Below, in pieces: positions 24,229 to 32,709 of a stretch of DNA of 64,000 bases (position 1 is the first letter of the stretch; every line of letters begins with the position of its first letter). The position numbers and the translations under genes were made by a program. Source of the stretch: Geomicrobium sediminis (GTDB lineage: Bacteria; Bacillota; Bacilli; Bacillales; Marinococcaceae); the NCBI RefSeq assembly GCF_016908595.1, contig NZ_JAFBEC010000003.1, positions 310,001 to 374,000 on the forward strand, written 5' to 3'. Under the pieces are notes generated by a model. That model was not told the DNA's origin. It saw only the letters and a program-made list of their open reading frames with translations, and did no database searches.

Positions 24229-25038
24229 ATGGATCAACGTAGGTATTTTTCCATTGGTGAGGTATCAAAATTAAAAAATGTAACCATTAAGGCGCTTCGT
24301 TATTATCATACGATTGGTTTGCTTAGTCCAGTTTATGTCAACCCTGACAATGGTTATCGATATTATACGATGGGTCAATTCATTTACATAGACATTATAA
24401 AACTTTGCCAACAAAGCAATGTCACAATCAAAGAGATTAAAGTTTTATTTGAAAAAGCAGATACGAATGAACTTAAGCTTTTCTTAGAAAAGAAGAGTAA
24501 AGAAATTGAAGAAGAGATGGTAAGTCTAGAGCAGCTTCAAAAACGAATAAGCTTATTGCAGCGCACCATTCATTCTTCAGAAGTTGAACGTAAAAAAGAT
24601 GGTATTCACGTACAAACATTTAAAGAGCGGTACCTTTTACGTTCACCTACACAAGCAGGCGAACTAAATGAGGTTTTATCATTTGATCAGTTAGACGAGC
24701 AGTTAGCTGAATTTACGAATCATACATTCGAGTATGGGTTAATTTATACATTTTTGCACGACGATCTTAACGTTCGTGACGTATTTCGAATCATCAACGT
24801 AGAAGATTATCAATTGCTAAAAGAAACTGCAACGGTTTCAGTATTGCCAAGCGGACAGTACGTAACGGTAAATTGTACGAAGGAATCTGAGGAAGAAGTG
24901 CTACAATTGTTGGTAGACTATTTAAAGACGAACGATCTGGAATACCATGATCTATACATGTTGTACTTAGTGACGGACGTATTTAATCAAGATAATTATC
25001 ATGCTCAATTCCAAGTAAACGTAAAGCCCACCCCATGA
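24229..25038 (+). CDS. MerR family regulator with GyrI-like effector domain
   Basis: 269 residues from ATG 24229, preceded by GGAGG. The winged helix FSIGEVSKLKNVTIKALRYY and the conserved GLLSPVYVNPDNGYRYY block occupy the first 50 residues. A coiled-coil dimerisation helix spans about residues 75-125, and a GyrI/BmrR-like ligand domain ends the protein. This architecture is that of BmrR-type multidrug sensors. The gene runs toward a GNAT gene whose promoter has the long spacer and CTCCCC-TATA-GGGGAG dyad typical of MerR targets. Confidence 0.85.
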   Translation: MDQRRYFSIGEVSKLKNVTIKALRYYHTIGLLSPVYVNPDNGYRYYTMGQFIYIDIIKLCQQSNVTIKEIKVLFEKADTNELKLFLEKKSKEIEEEMVSLEQLQKRISLLQRTIHSSEVERKKDGIHVQTFKERYLLRSPTQAGELNEVLSFDQLDEQLAEFTNHTFEYGLIYTFLHDDLNVRDVFRIINVEDYQLLKETATVSVLPSGQYVTVNCTKESEEEVLQLLVDYLKTNDLEYHDLYMLYLVTDVFNQDNYHAQFQVNVKPTP

Positions 25039-25064
25039 CATGAGGTGGACTAAATTTGATGCGC

Positions 25065-25694
25065 TTAAAACGTATATTCATAAATGAAATTTGTGTTCTT
25101 AAATGCACCATCAGGGAGATCAAACACGGTGACTTCTTCGTCTAGACAAACAAAGCCGTTATGATCATAAAAACCGTAGTTACTCATCGTGTCGGTATAG
25201 ACATAGATCTTGTCTGTGTTCGTTTCGGTGAAATATGAAAAGAGCTCATTCAGCAATTTCTTTCCAACTTTTTTTCCTCGAGCTTGTTCAGATACAGCAA
25301 AGAATTCTAAACAACCTTGGAATTCATGTTCTTTGCCTTGTATTAATTTCTTGTAGGCCTCATTCGTTGAGTTCGTTAATTGAACGAACAAATCTCGGTC
25401 GTCGTTTTCTTGGTTGAGTAAGTGTAGCATTTCCTTCGTATAATCTTCTTGCAACATGCGATATGTCGGTGCCTCGCCAACTCTTGAACCAAAAATCACA
25501 CCAACAACTTCTCCGTCTAATGTCGCAACTCTTCCGAAGCTGCTTTTAGTTAAGATTGGACTTACAAACATCATCGTAACAGCAGCATCCAATAACTGTT
25601 CATCCTCAATAAACCCTTTAGCAAAAGCTTCGATGGTAATCGTTTTGATCGGTTCAATATCTTCTTTTCTTACTTCTCTAATCTCAACGTTCAT
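25065..25694 (-). CDS. GNAT family N-acetyltransferase under a MerR-type promoter
   Basis: 209 residues. The acetyl-CoA site is LEFFAVSEQARGKKVGKKLLNEL at about residues 130-152, followed by YVYTDTMSNYGFYDHNGF, the usual GNAT strand and helix. An insertion of about 50 residues lies before the motif. GGAGG precedes the ATG. Transcription probably starts at the promoter at 25724-25755, which has the unusual spacing of MerR-activated genes. The convergent MerR gene is the likely activator. An acetyltransferase controlled by a drug-sensing MerR protein fits a detoxification role, which is inference. Confidence 0.85.
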   Translation of the reverse strand: MNVEIREVRKEDIEPIKTITIEAFAKGFIEDEQLLDAAVTMMFVSPILTKSSFGRVATLDGEVVGVIFGSRVGEAPTYRMLQEDYTKEMLHLLNQENDDRDLFVQLTNSTNEAYKKLIQGKEHEFQGCLEFFAVSEQARGKKVGKKLLNELFSYFTETNTDKIYVYTDTMSNYGFYDHNGFVCLDEEVTVFDLPDGAFKNTNFIYEYTF

Positions 25695-25723
25695 GTTATT
25701 GCCTCCTTTGATTGATTACTTGT

Positions 25724-25755
25724 AGTGTAAGGCCTCCCCTATAGGGGAGAGTCAA
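25724..25755 (-). promoter_or_regulatory. MerR-type promoter with perfect dyad
   Basis: Read on the minus strand: TTGACT as -35 (25755-25750), a 20-bp spacer and TACACT as -10 (25729-25724). Within the spacer CTCCCCTATAGGGGAG (25734-25749) is a perfect 16-bp palindrome. The overlong spacer and the CTCCCC arms resemble BmrR-family operators. Confidence 0.75.
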
Positions 25756-25836
25756 TCGAATACATGTAGCAGGAAAGTGAAAAGTTTTAATGGAATGGTT
25801 ATATCACTACTAGAAACAATTGAAGAGGAGGTTATG

Positions 25837-26271
25837 ATGAATCAAATTACGCAGGAAATCACAGCTCAAGTGCAAAAAATGCGTGAATTGCATGAGCAAA
25901 TGGCAAGAGGAGAGTTTGAAGAATTAAATACGTATTATTCAAAGGATTTTATTGGATATCTTTATATGCCTAAAGCTGGTGGCGTTGAACAGATGAATTA
26001 CGAAGCGATTACCAAAGGAAATAGCAATGCTGTGAACTTCTATAAGGGGAAAGACATTCAATTTGAGTACTCTGAATTAACGATTATGCCTCAAGCGAGT
26101 GGGCAAGCGGCGGTTTCTTATGAAATTCTATTTAAAGAGCAAGATATGCAAGTAAAGGCACTGTCGCTAGAGGTCTGGAAGAAAGAATGTGACGGGGTAT
26201 GGAGAATGATTAGATGGTATGAAGAGAAAGGACCTGCTTCGCAGCGTGAAAGAGTAGCAGTTGACGACTAA
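25837..26271 (+). CDS. NTF2/SnoaL-like small protein (paralogue of 1186-1563)
   Basis: 144 residues from the second of two adjacent ATG codons, spaced 5 bases from GAGGAGG. The N-terminal helix VQKMRELHEQMARGEF leads into DFIGYLYMP; later FEYSELTIMP and the final strands LSLEVWKKECDGVWRMIRWYEE correspond block by block to the protein encoded at 1186-1563. The fold is probably NTF2-like. Neither copy has recognisable catalytic residues. It ends near a weak hairpin shared with the converging spore-surface gene. Confidence 0.65.
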   Translation: MNQITQEITAQVQKMRELHEQMARGEFEELNTYYSKDFIGYLYMPKAGGVEQMNYEAITKGNSNAVNFYKGKDIQFEYSELTIMPQASGQAAVSYEILFKEQDMQVKALSLEVWKKECDGVWRMIRWYEEKGPASQRERVAVDD

Positions 26272-26330
26272 TGTACAGTTTGGAAATGAACTGCCTGTCC
26301 CCAATTTGAAGGTATAACGCCAATATGAAT

Positions 26331-26354
26331 GCCCGCATGCATGAGGCTGCGGGC
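26331..26354. terminator. Weak hairpin between converging genes
   Basis: GCCCGCA (26331-26337) pairs with TGCGGGC (26348-26354). There is no T run on either side, so termination efficiency is doubtful. Confidence 0.35.
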
Positions 26355-26373
26355 TAGTAGGTTTACATATTTC

Positions 26374-26889
26374 CTAAGCAGTCTTAACGACAGTCACTTC
26401 AACATTCTCAGTACCAATCGTGAAATCTGGAGGTACTAATGTGAGGACAGATGGTGTTGTGGTAACCGTCAGACTTCCAGAAGCGGCTAACAGAGTAACT
26501 TCTGTACCTTCAGCGTACGTACCTGGTACGAGGATGCCATCTTGTTCGATTTGTAGAGCAATTGTAGAGCCGTTCATAGCGAATGCATTTGCTGAATAAG
26601 AAACCGTATACGTACCAGGTTCGACGAGGATAATCTCTGCTTCGCCTTCTGTGTGCGTAATCGCAGTGCCTATTAGCGTTTGATTCGTCTCAAGAGGAAC
26701 ACCAGATCCACCTGGAGCAGTTATGAACGGGGTTGTTGTGAAAATACCGATGTTTTCTTCTCCTGGGCCTGTTGGAACGGTTGGCGCTGTAGGGACAGTC
26801 GGTATAGTGGGAGTGCCTCCGTTACCAATGAATCCAGGTCCGTTAATCAAGTTGTTGTTAATGTTAATGCAATTTCCATGTTTTGACAT
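26374..26889 (-). CDS. BclA-like spore-surface protein without collagen repeats
   Basis: 171 residues. The first 25 residues (ININNNLINGPGFIGNGGTP) resemble exosporium leader segments with their NLIGPTLP-like order. A short Pro-Thr linker (TPTIPTVPTAPTVPTGP) stands where BclA has its collagen-like GXX repeats. The rest, about residues 47-171, is a beta-rich domain (GTYTVSYSANAFAM, ALQIEQDGILVPGTY, SVLTLVPPDF) typical of the C1q/TNF-like head of BclA. This suggests a protein of the outer spore layer. CATATAAATA upstream (26915-26906) resembles a late-sporulation -10 box but is off by one base from the SigK spacing. Confidence 0.7.
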   Translation of the reverse strand: MSKHGNCININNNLINGPGFIGNGGTPTIPTVPTAPTVPTGPGEENIGIFTTTPFITAPGGSGVPLETNQTLIGTAITHTEGEAEIILVEPGTYTVSYSANAFAMNGSTIALQIEQDGILVPGTYAEGTEVTLLAASGSLTVTTTPSVLTLVPPDFTIGTENVEVTVVKTA

Positions 26890-27006
26890 AGTATCACCTC
26901 TTGTATATTTATATGAGGCAGGTTCATTGTTGTGTAGGTAAGTCTAGTTATCGAAGTAGGCACTGAACCTAGTAACTTTGGTATAAACAAGGAGGCCAAA
27001 GCTGTT

Positions 27007-27399
27007 ATGAAACCAAGAATTACGATCATCACACTTGCTGTTGATGATTTAGAAAAATCAACCGCCTTTTATCAAAATGGATTAGGATTTTCAGCAGAAG
27101 GGCTCGTTCAAGGTTCAGATCAAGTCGTGTTTGAATTAGAAAATGGAATCACACTCGTATTAAATCTTCGAACTGAACTTGAGGAAATTGATCAAAGGAG
27201 CGCTGATTCAGAGAGATCTTCTGAAGTGATTTTGAGTAGTATTGCTGATCGTAAAGAAGAGGTCGATGAAACTTTAAGGAGAGTTTCGGAATTCGGAGGC
27301 ACAATTTTGCCTCGTCAGCCGAAGGATTATGAGTGGGGCTATTCAGGTCACTTTAAAGACTTAGATGGTCATATTTGGGAAATTGTTTATTTTTATTGA
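27007..27399 (+). CDS. VOC/glyoxalase family protein
   Basis: 130 residues made of two beta-alpha-beta-beta-beta modules. Module 1 has ITLAVDDLEKSTAFYQNGLGF and VVFELENGITLVLN. Module 2 ends with GYSGHFKDLDGHIWEIVYF, in which the histidine and the final glutamate are the usual metal ligands of the fold. Members include glyoxalases, dioxygenases and drug-binding proteins; no reaction can be assigned. GGAGG lies 11 bases upstream of the ATG. Confidence 0.85.
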   Translation: MKPRITIITLAVDDLEKSTAFYQNGLGFSAEGLVQGSDQVVFELENGITLVLNLRTELEEIDQRSADSERSSEVILSSIADRKEEVDETLRRVSEFGGTILPRQPKDYEWGYSGHFKDLDGHIWEIVYFY

Positions 27400-27414
27400 G
27401 CGAAGCTAAAAGTA

Positions 27415-27452
27415 AAAGCGATCAGGCTACTTCGGGTAGCCTGATCGCTTTA
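27415..27452. terminator. Bidirectional terminator
   Basis: AAAGCGATCAGGCTAC pairs with GTAGCCTGATCGCTTT over 16 bp with a 5-nt loop (TTCGG). It serves the VOC gene and the converging cydDC operon. Confidence 0.85.
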
Positions 27453-29165
27453 TTCATTCATGAATAATTGCTCTTCTAGCGCCTTCATCTGTTTGAAGTA
27501 GCCGTCCTTTTGTATGAGCTCATCATACGTTCCACTTTCAATAATTTGACCATGATCTACGACGATAATCTGATCCATTTGATCAAGTCCAGTTAAGCGG
27601 TGGCTAATTAGGATAACAGTGGCATCTTTTGCGCGCTCAAGAAGAAGGCGCAGCATACGTTCTTCTGTAAGTGCATCAAGTGATGTTGTTGGTTCGTCGA
27701 GCACCCAGAGCGGGGCTTCTCGAAGGAGCAGACGAGCGATTGCGAGTCGCTGTTTCTCACCACCAGAGAGGTTTTGTCCTTTTTCCTCAACACGACTATC
27801 GAGTTTAAGGTGGGGCAATTCCGCTGCGTGTAACGCTTTTTGAAGAGTAATGTCGTCTGTCGTCTCTTCTGTAACGAGTAGATTATCTCGAACGGTACCG
27901 ACAAAGAAATGATTTGATTGCAATGAGACATTTGTGTTCTTCCAAAGTGTGTCTTCTGAGATCGTGGATAGCTCGTGCCCATCGATTTTGACAGTGCCTT
28001 GATCATAAGGCAGTGCTTTTAGTAGTACATTCGCGATAGTCGTTTTACCCGAGCCACTTGCACCGATAATCGCAGTTTTGCTTCCTGATGGAATTTGGAT
28101 GTTCACACGTTGGATTGCAGGGCGAAGTTGGTCCGCAAATTGAAGCGTAACGTCTTGAAACTGGATGCCTAAGGCTTCGTTGAATTGAACGTCAACATCG
28201 GGTTCAACGCGATTGTTCTCCTCTTCAAGGGACTCAATTCGCTTTGCTGCATGAGCGCTTTCTTGCAAATGATACGGTAAGGTTGCCATCGGTGTAATCT
28301 GTTCAAAGACGGTGAGCGTAATCATGAGCAGTAACGCCAGTAGAATGCCTGCCAAATTACCTTCGGCCACTTGGAAACCAGCATAAAACAAGACGGTAAC
28401 TGAAACGAGAAAGGAGAGCAAGCCGATTGTTGCATCGCTCCACATTTGAACTGATTGTGATTTTTGCTTTTGCTGTTCGTATTGCTTAATCGTGTTACGC
28501 ACCTGTTGCTCCCGTTGTTGACGGGCTTGGTGAATGGTCAGTTCTCGAAAACCGTAAACGTATTCCGCAAACATAGAAGAAAGCTCTCCACGTGTTTCTC
28601 GAATCTGGTCGTTGACTCGCCGTTGGCTGAGAAAGAATAGTGCAGGGATGACGAGTAATGAGAGTGTTAAACCGAGTATGATTAGTACAGCAGTGCCGAT
28701 TGAGAACAATGTCGTAAATGCAATGGTTGCAAGAAATACTGAAAGCATTACGATCGGTGGATAGACGACACGGAGTAAGACGTTTTGAAGAGCGTCAACA
28801 TCTCCGACAATCCTGGAGAGAATATCTCCACTCGTATAGCGGTTAAGAATTCGATTTGAGACAGGTTCTAGTTTTTCGTATACACGTAAGCGAATGTTGC
28901 TAAGCATCGTAAACGTCGCTCGGTGAGAATAATAGCGTTCACCGAAACGACTGACAGCGGATGTGATTCCGAGTAACTTTACGATCGCAACGATGACCAT
29001 CAACGTTGCAATGGGAGGAGTTAGTGCAGCGTGAGAAATTAAATACCCGCTAGCAGAAAACAAACCGACGGCCGTTATTCCTGCGATAAAACCAGCAAGG
29101 ATTGAAAGAAAGAGGTCCCTTTTTTCAGCGAAAATGAGTTTGATAAAAGGTGTGAGTGCTTTCAT
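27450..29165 (-). CDS. cydC: Thiol-export ABC transporter subunit CydC
   Basis: 571 residues. An N-terminal six-helix exporter domain starts with the CydC-typical GITAVGLFSASGYLISHAAL. The ATPase domain has Walker A GASGSGKTT (about residue 370), signature LSGGEKQRLAIARLL, Walker B LWVLDEPTTSLD and the switch ISHRL. With CydD it exports glutathione or cysteine, which is needed for cytochrome bd assembly. The ATG overlaps the cydD stop in ATGA. No cydAB is present in the window, unlike the cydABCD operon of Bacillus subtilis. Confidence 0.9.
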   Translation of the reverse strand: MKALTPFIKLIFAEKRDLFLSILAGFIAGITAVGLFSASGYLISHAALTPPIATLMVIVAIVKLLGITSAVSRFGERYYSHRATFTMLSNIRLRVYEKLEPVSNRILNRYTSGDILSRIVGDVDALQNVLLRVVYPPIVMLSVFLATIAFTTLFSIGTAVLIILGLTLSLLVIPALFFLSQRRVNDQIRETRGELSSMFAEYVYGFRELTIHQARQQREQQVRNTIKQYEQQKQKSQSVQMWSDATIGLLSFLVSVTVLFYAGFQVAEGNLAGILLALLLMITLTVFEQITPMATLPYHLQESAHAAKRIESLEEENNRVEPDVDVQFNEALGIQFQDVTLQFADQLRPAIQRVNIQIPSGSKTAIIGASGSGKTTIANVLLKALPYDQGTVKIDGHELSTISEDTLWKNTNVSLQSNHFFVGTVRDNLLVTEETTDDITLQKALHAAELPHLKLDSRVEEKGQNLSGGEKQRLAIARLLLREAPLWVLDEPTTSLDALTEERMLRLLLERAKDATVILISHRLTGLDQMDQIIVVDHGQIIESGTYDELIQKDGYFKQMKALEEQLFMNE

Positions 29166-30880
29166 GACTGAGTGCCTCCTTGCTGCGTTGTGATCATGTT
29201 ACGGTATAAATCATCTTCATTCCAAAGCGTTTCATGGGTGCCGCTTACACGAATGGTTCCGTTTTCTAACAAGTAGATGCGGTCTGCTTCTCGAATCGTG
29301 TAAAGTCGGTGAGCGACAATAATTACGGTCGACTGTTCGCTCAGTTTTTTGAGTGATGCTTGAAGCATCGCTTCCGTTCGAAGATCAAGACCCGTTGTAG
29401 GTTCATCGAAAAACACGACGTTTGGTTTTTTGTAAAACGCTCGAGCCATAAACACTCGTTGACGTTCCCCGCCAGACAGGCCTCGTCCTCCTTCACCAAC
29501 AAGGGTGTGGATGCCATCAGGCAATTGCTCGATCCACTCGATAATTCCAGCTTCTGTTGCCGCATTTAAAACCGCTTCATCAGTTGGTTTCATTTTGGAA
29601 CCAAGTGTAATGTTCTCCGCAATCGTCCCTGCAAACAAATAGCCATCTTGAGAGATCAACGTCATTTGGTCGTACCAAGAAGACGCTTCAATCTCATGTA
29701 AATGCATGTTCCCTAACTGATAACTTCCTTTTGTGTGGGGCAGCAATCCAGCTAAGATGTGCAGAAGGGTCGTCTTTCCTGACCCTGTAGCACCGATCAA
29801 AGCAATCTTTTCATACGGTTTGGCAACTAAGTTGATGTGGGATAGTTGGAAGCCTTCAGGATAAGAAAACTGTACATCATCCATTAAAAGTGTCGGTGGT
29901 TCTGTCGGATCAAGTGCGTTCGAACCGAATGTTTGCTCTTCATCGGATTCTTCGAGCAATGCTTCAGTTTTTTCCAGAGCTCCTTTACTCACTTTTCCTG
30001 AATGAAATGCGGAGCCGAGGTCTTTTAGCTTATTAAACAGTTCAGGTGCCAGAATCAACATTAAGAACCCTGAATAAAAGGTCGTGTCTTGGACGATGAT
30101 CATACGAATGGCAACTTCTAAAGCGATAATTCCGATGCTTAACATTGAAATGAATTCAAGTGCAAGGGAGTTTGTGAACGCGACTTTTAAGACATTCATC
30201 GTAGCGTCACGGAATTCAATACTCTTATCTTTAATTCGTTGATGTTGCTGCTTTGTCCGTCCAAAGAACTTAATCGTGGACAATCCTTGAAGTGTGTCGA
30301 GAAACACACTTGAAAAGTCAGCCATTTTCTCAACTTGTTGTTTCGACTGATCACCGGTACGCATACCAATAATAATCATATAGACGAAAATAAACGGCGC
30401 TGTAATGAGAATAATGACACCTGATGCCCAATGTTCATAGAAAATCACCAATAAAAGCATGATTGGGATAATGGTTGATTGAATCATTTGTGGAATGTAT
30501 TGATTAAAATACGCAGCCGTTTCATCGACCGTATCTAGAAAATAACTCGTCGTCTCACCTGTTTTTGTTTTCTTAGATGAGGTAAGGGTGCGATTTGAAA
30601 AGTGACGCAATAGTCGTTCACGCAGTGTGATTTTAACGTTTGTGGCCATGGTGTTCGCCAGTCGATCAATCAGAAATCGACTGAAAATGCGCACGAACAA
30701 CGCAATCAGTAACGTGACAAATTGGGGCATAACTTCTTGAAAAGAAAGTGATTGAAGAAATAACCGATCAATAATTGAAACAATCATAAAGGCTTGAACT
30801 ATGATCGCAACCCCTGTAATGACGGTAAGTAGTGTCATCGTAGTAAGGTGTGTACGACTAGGACGCAAGTGTTCGTTCAA
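29162..30880 (-). CDS. cydD: Thiol-export ABC transporter subunit CydD
   Basis: 572 residues from a TTG start with AGGAGG upstream. Six transmembrane helices fill about residues 15-290, followed by an ATPase domain with Walker A GATGSGKTT, signature LSGGERQRVFMARA, Walker B VVFFDEPTTGLD and VAHRLYTI. It forms a heterodimer with CydC in the cytoplasmic membrane. The two genes form a tightly coupled operon ending at the strong terminator at 27415-27452. Confidence 0.9.
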   Translation of the reverse strand: MNEHLRPSRTHLTTMTLLTVITGVAIIVQAFMIVSIIDRLFLQSLSFQEVMPQFVTLLIALFVRIFSRFLIDRLANTMATNVKITLRERLLRHFSNRTLTSSKKTKTGETTSYFLDTVDETAAYFNQYIPQMIQSTIIPIMLLLVIFYEHWASGVIILITAPFIFVYMIIIGMRTGDQSKQQVEKMADFSSVFLDTLQGLSTIKFFGRTKQQHQRIKDKSIEFRDATMNVLKVAFTNSLALEFISMLSIGIIALEVAIRMIIVQDTTFYSGFLMLILAPELFNKLKDLGSAFHSGKVSKGALEKTEALLEESDEEQTFGSNALDPTEPPTLLMDDVQFSYPEGFQLSHINLVAKPYEKIALIGATGSGKTTLLHILAGLLPHTKGSYQLGNMHLHEIEASSWYDQMTLISQDGYLFAGTIAENITLGSKMKPTDEAVLNAATEAGIIEWIEQLPDGIHTLVGEGGRGLSGGERQRVFMARAFYKKPNVVFFDEPTTGLDLRTEAMLQASLKKLSEQSTVIIVAHRLYTIREADRIYLLENGTIRVSGTHETLWNEDDLYRNMITTQQGGTQS

Positions 30881-31024
30881 CAGAAGTCCTCCTAAACGTT
30901 TCTTTCTAGCTCTAGTGTATCTCTTATGTGAAGACTTTCACAATCCTTAGCTCTTATTCATCGTTATTGTTCCAATTATAGTCACATTCTAGTGACTGAT
31001 CTGTCAAAAAAGCTTTGTGAAAGT

Positions 31025-31050
31025 AAAAAAATGCCACATAGGCGTGGCAT
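31025..31050 (-). terminator. Terminator of the PAS-HTH regulator gene
   Basis: ATGCCAC (31031-31037) pairs with GTGGCAT (31044-31050); on the minus strand it is followed by a T6 run. Confidence 0.75.
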
Positions 31051-31051
31051 C

Positions 31052-31690
31052 TTACTTGCGAATTTCATCCAAATAATTATAAATCGTTTGTTTCGTAACA
31101 CGGAGGTAATCAGCAATTTGCTCTGCAGAACCTTGAATAAGAAAGGCGCCTTTACGGTCGAGATGTTTAACAAACGCAATTTTGTCATCACGCTTCATTG
31201 AAGTTATCGAAATACCGATCGTTTGCTTTGCTTCTTCAAGAAGGGCATGGAACATTTCTTGAATATCTTTGCCGTAAAACTCTTGTTCTACTGGAGCTTG
31301 ATCGTCGCTTGAGGAGATAAGTGTAGTAAGAAACTTTGAGGTTGAAATGAGTGCTGTGATATCAAGGTTAATGCCGAGACAACCGATTACCTGTCCTTCT
31401 AAATTGCGGATGTAAGAGAGTGAAGCTTTTAGCCAAAGGCCATCTTTTGTCCGGGTCGTAAATCCGTAGTTATCTTCAATTTCATTCCCGTACTTTCGCC
31501 AATCTTGAAACATGCGATCGGTCATCGGTGCGCCAACTTTTCGATTGGTGACGTTTCCTTTTATATAAACGAGAGATGCGCTTACATCGGCAAAGTCGTG
31601 GATGACAACTTCTCCTTGATCACCGAAGTTCTCTGCAATCATGTTCGCGATCGGTACATAGCTTGCAAGTTCAGGTCGAATGGTAACCAT
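31052..31690 (-). CDS. YheO/DauR-like PAS-HTH regulator
   Basis: 212 residues. The first 120 form a YheO-type PAS domain (IANMIAENFGDQGEVVIHDF, then ASLSYIRNLEGQVIGCLGINLDIT). The C-terminal 60 residues carry a DauR-like helix-turn-helix: HLDRKGAFLIQGSAEQIADY, VTKQTIYNYLDEIR. Such proteins regulate adjacent catabolic genes, for example D-arginine use in pseudomonads. Here the divergent neighbours are a NodB-like deacetylase and a cytosine-deaminase-like enzyme. AAAGGGG precedes the ATG. A dyad in the shared intergenic region (31749-31767) is its probable target. Confidence 0.8.
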   Translation of the reverse strand: MVTIRPELASYVPIANMIAENFGDQGEVVIHDFADVSASLVYIKGNVTNRKVGAPMTDRMFQDWRKYGNEIEDNYGFTTRTKDGLWLKASLSYIRNLEGQVIGCLGINLDITALISTSKFLTTLISSSDDQAPVEQEFYGKDIQEMFHALLEEAKQTIGISITSMKRDDKIAFVKHLDRKGAFLIQGSAEQIADYLRVTKQTIYNYLDEIRK

Positions 31691-31748
31691 TGCTTCAACC
31701 CCTTTCTAGTCATTCAATGAGAGTGTATCACATTTATATTTTATTATT

Positions 31749-31790
31749 AGTAAATATTTATTTTACTTATTTTAAAATATGGTATACAGT
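31749..31790 (+). promoter_or_regulatory. Promoter and dyad upstream of the deacetylase-deaminase operon
   Basis: AGTAAA (31749-31754) and TTTACT (31762-31767) form an inverted repeat in very AT-rich sequence. TTTACT also serves as -35, followed by 17 bp and TACAGT (31785-31790). The overlap suggests control by the divergent regulator. Confidence 0.55.
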
Positions 31791-31815
31791 AGACGTAAAT
31801 CGATCGGAGGTGGTC

Positions 31816-32709
31816 ATGGTGATTGAATCGGTCCGTTGGCCAGGTGGCCAAACAGTAGCTGCTGTTTTGACGTTTGATGTAGATGGAGAGACGGCACATT
31901 TAGCAGAGCCACGTAATCAAGATCGTCCATCATTGTTGTCCATGGGCACATATGGTCGTGGAATTGGACTTGATCGTTTACTGTTGATTCTTCGTAAACA
32001 TGACGTTCTCGCAACCTTTTTTGTGCCGGGGGCAATCGCAGAAATGGATTCGACAGTCGTAGAGCGGATCATTGGCGGAGGCCATGCTATTGGACATCAC
32101 GGTTATTTGCATAAGCCAAATGATCAGTTGACAAAGGAACAAGAAGAAGCAGAACTCATAAAAGGAATCGAAATGCTTGAGAAAACGATGGGAAAAAAGC
32201 CGATTGGTTATCGTGCGCCACTTTGGGAAATGCATGACCGTTCTCTTTCCCTTCTTAAGCAGTATGGGTTTTTATATGATGCAAGCTTGCAAGCAAACGA
32301 CATCCCTTACGAGGTCCAGATAGAAGGTGGGGAATTGCTCGAAGTTCCTGGAACATGGGTCTTAGATGATTGGGAGCAGTTTGCATTCTCAGGAGATTGG
32401 GGAAGTTCGTTTCACATCGAGGAGCCTGACAAAGTGTATCGATTGTGGAAGGCGGAGTTTGATGCACTTTATGAAGAAGGGCGAATGTTTCATTTAACGA
32501 TGCATCCTCAATTAATGGGACGAGCCTCTCGCGCTCAATTGCTTGACCAGTTAATTACACATATGAAATCAAAGCCCCATGTCTGGTTTACGACCATTGA
32601 TGAGATTGCGCTTAGATGGCAAGCAGGAGAATTGTCTTTTCCAGTTATGGACCAACCAAATCGAGATCTATTATTTCCAGCGAAAGGAGATCAAAGTCAT
32701 GATCATTAG
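31816..32709 (+). CDS. NodB-like polysaccharide deacetylase family hydrolase
   Basis: 297 residues from ATG 31816, which has GGAGG five bases upstream; the open frame continues further back without a site. NodB motifs: AVLTFDVDGET with the first acidic metal ligand, GHAIGHHGYLH with the two metal histidines, YRAPLWE, and LTMHPQLMGR with the late histidine. The form resembles the PuuE / cytoplasmic subgroup that opens cyclic amides rather than secreted peptidoglycan deacetylases, since no signal peptide is present. It overlaps the deaminase gene by 11 bases, so both probably act in one pathway. Confidence 0.8.
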   Translation: MVIESVRWPGGQTVAAVLTFDVDGETAHLAEPRNQDRPSLLSMGTYGRGIGLDRLLLILRKHDVLATFFVPGAIAEMDSTVVERIIGGGHAIGHHGYLHKPNDQLTKEQEEAELIKGIEMLEKTMGKKPIGYRAPLWEMHDRSLSLLKQYGFLYDASLQANDIPYEVQIEGGELLEVPGTWVLDDWEQFAFSGDWGSSFHIEEPDKVYRLWKAEFDALYEEGRMFHLTMHPQLMGRASRAQLLDQLITHMKSKPHVWFTTIDEIALRWQAGELSFPVMDQPNRDLLFPAKGDQSHDH

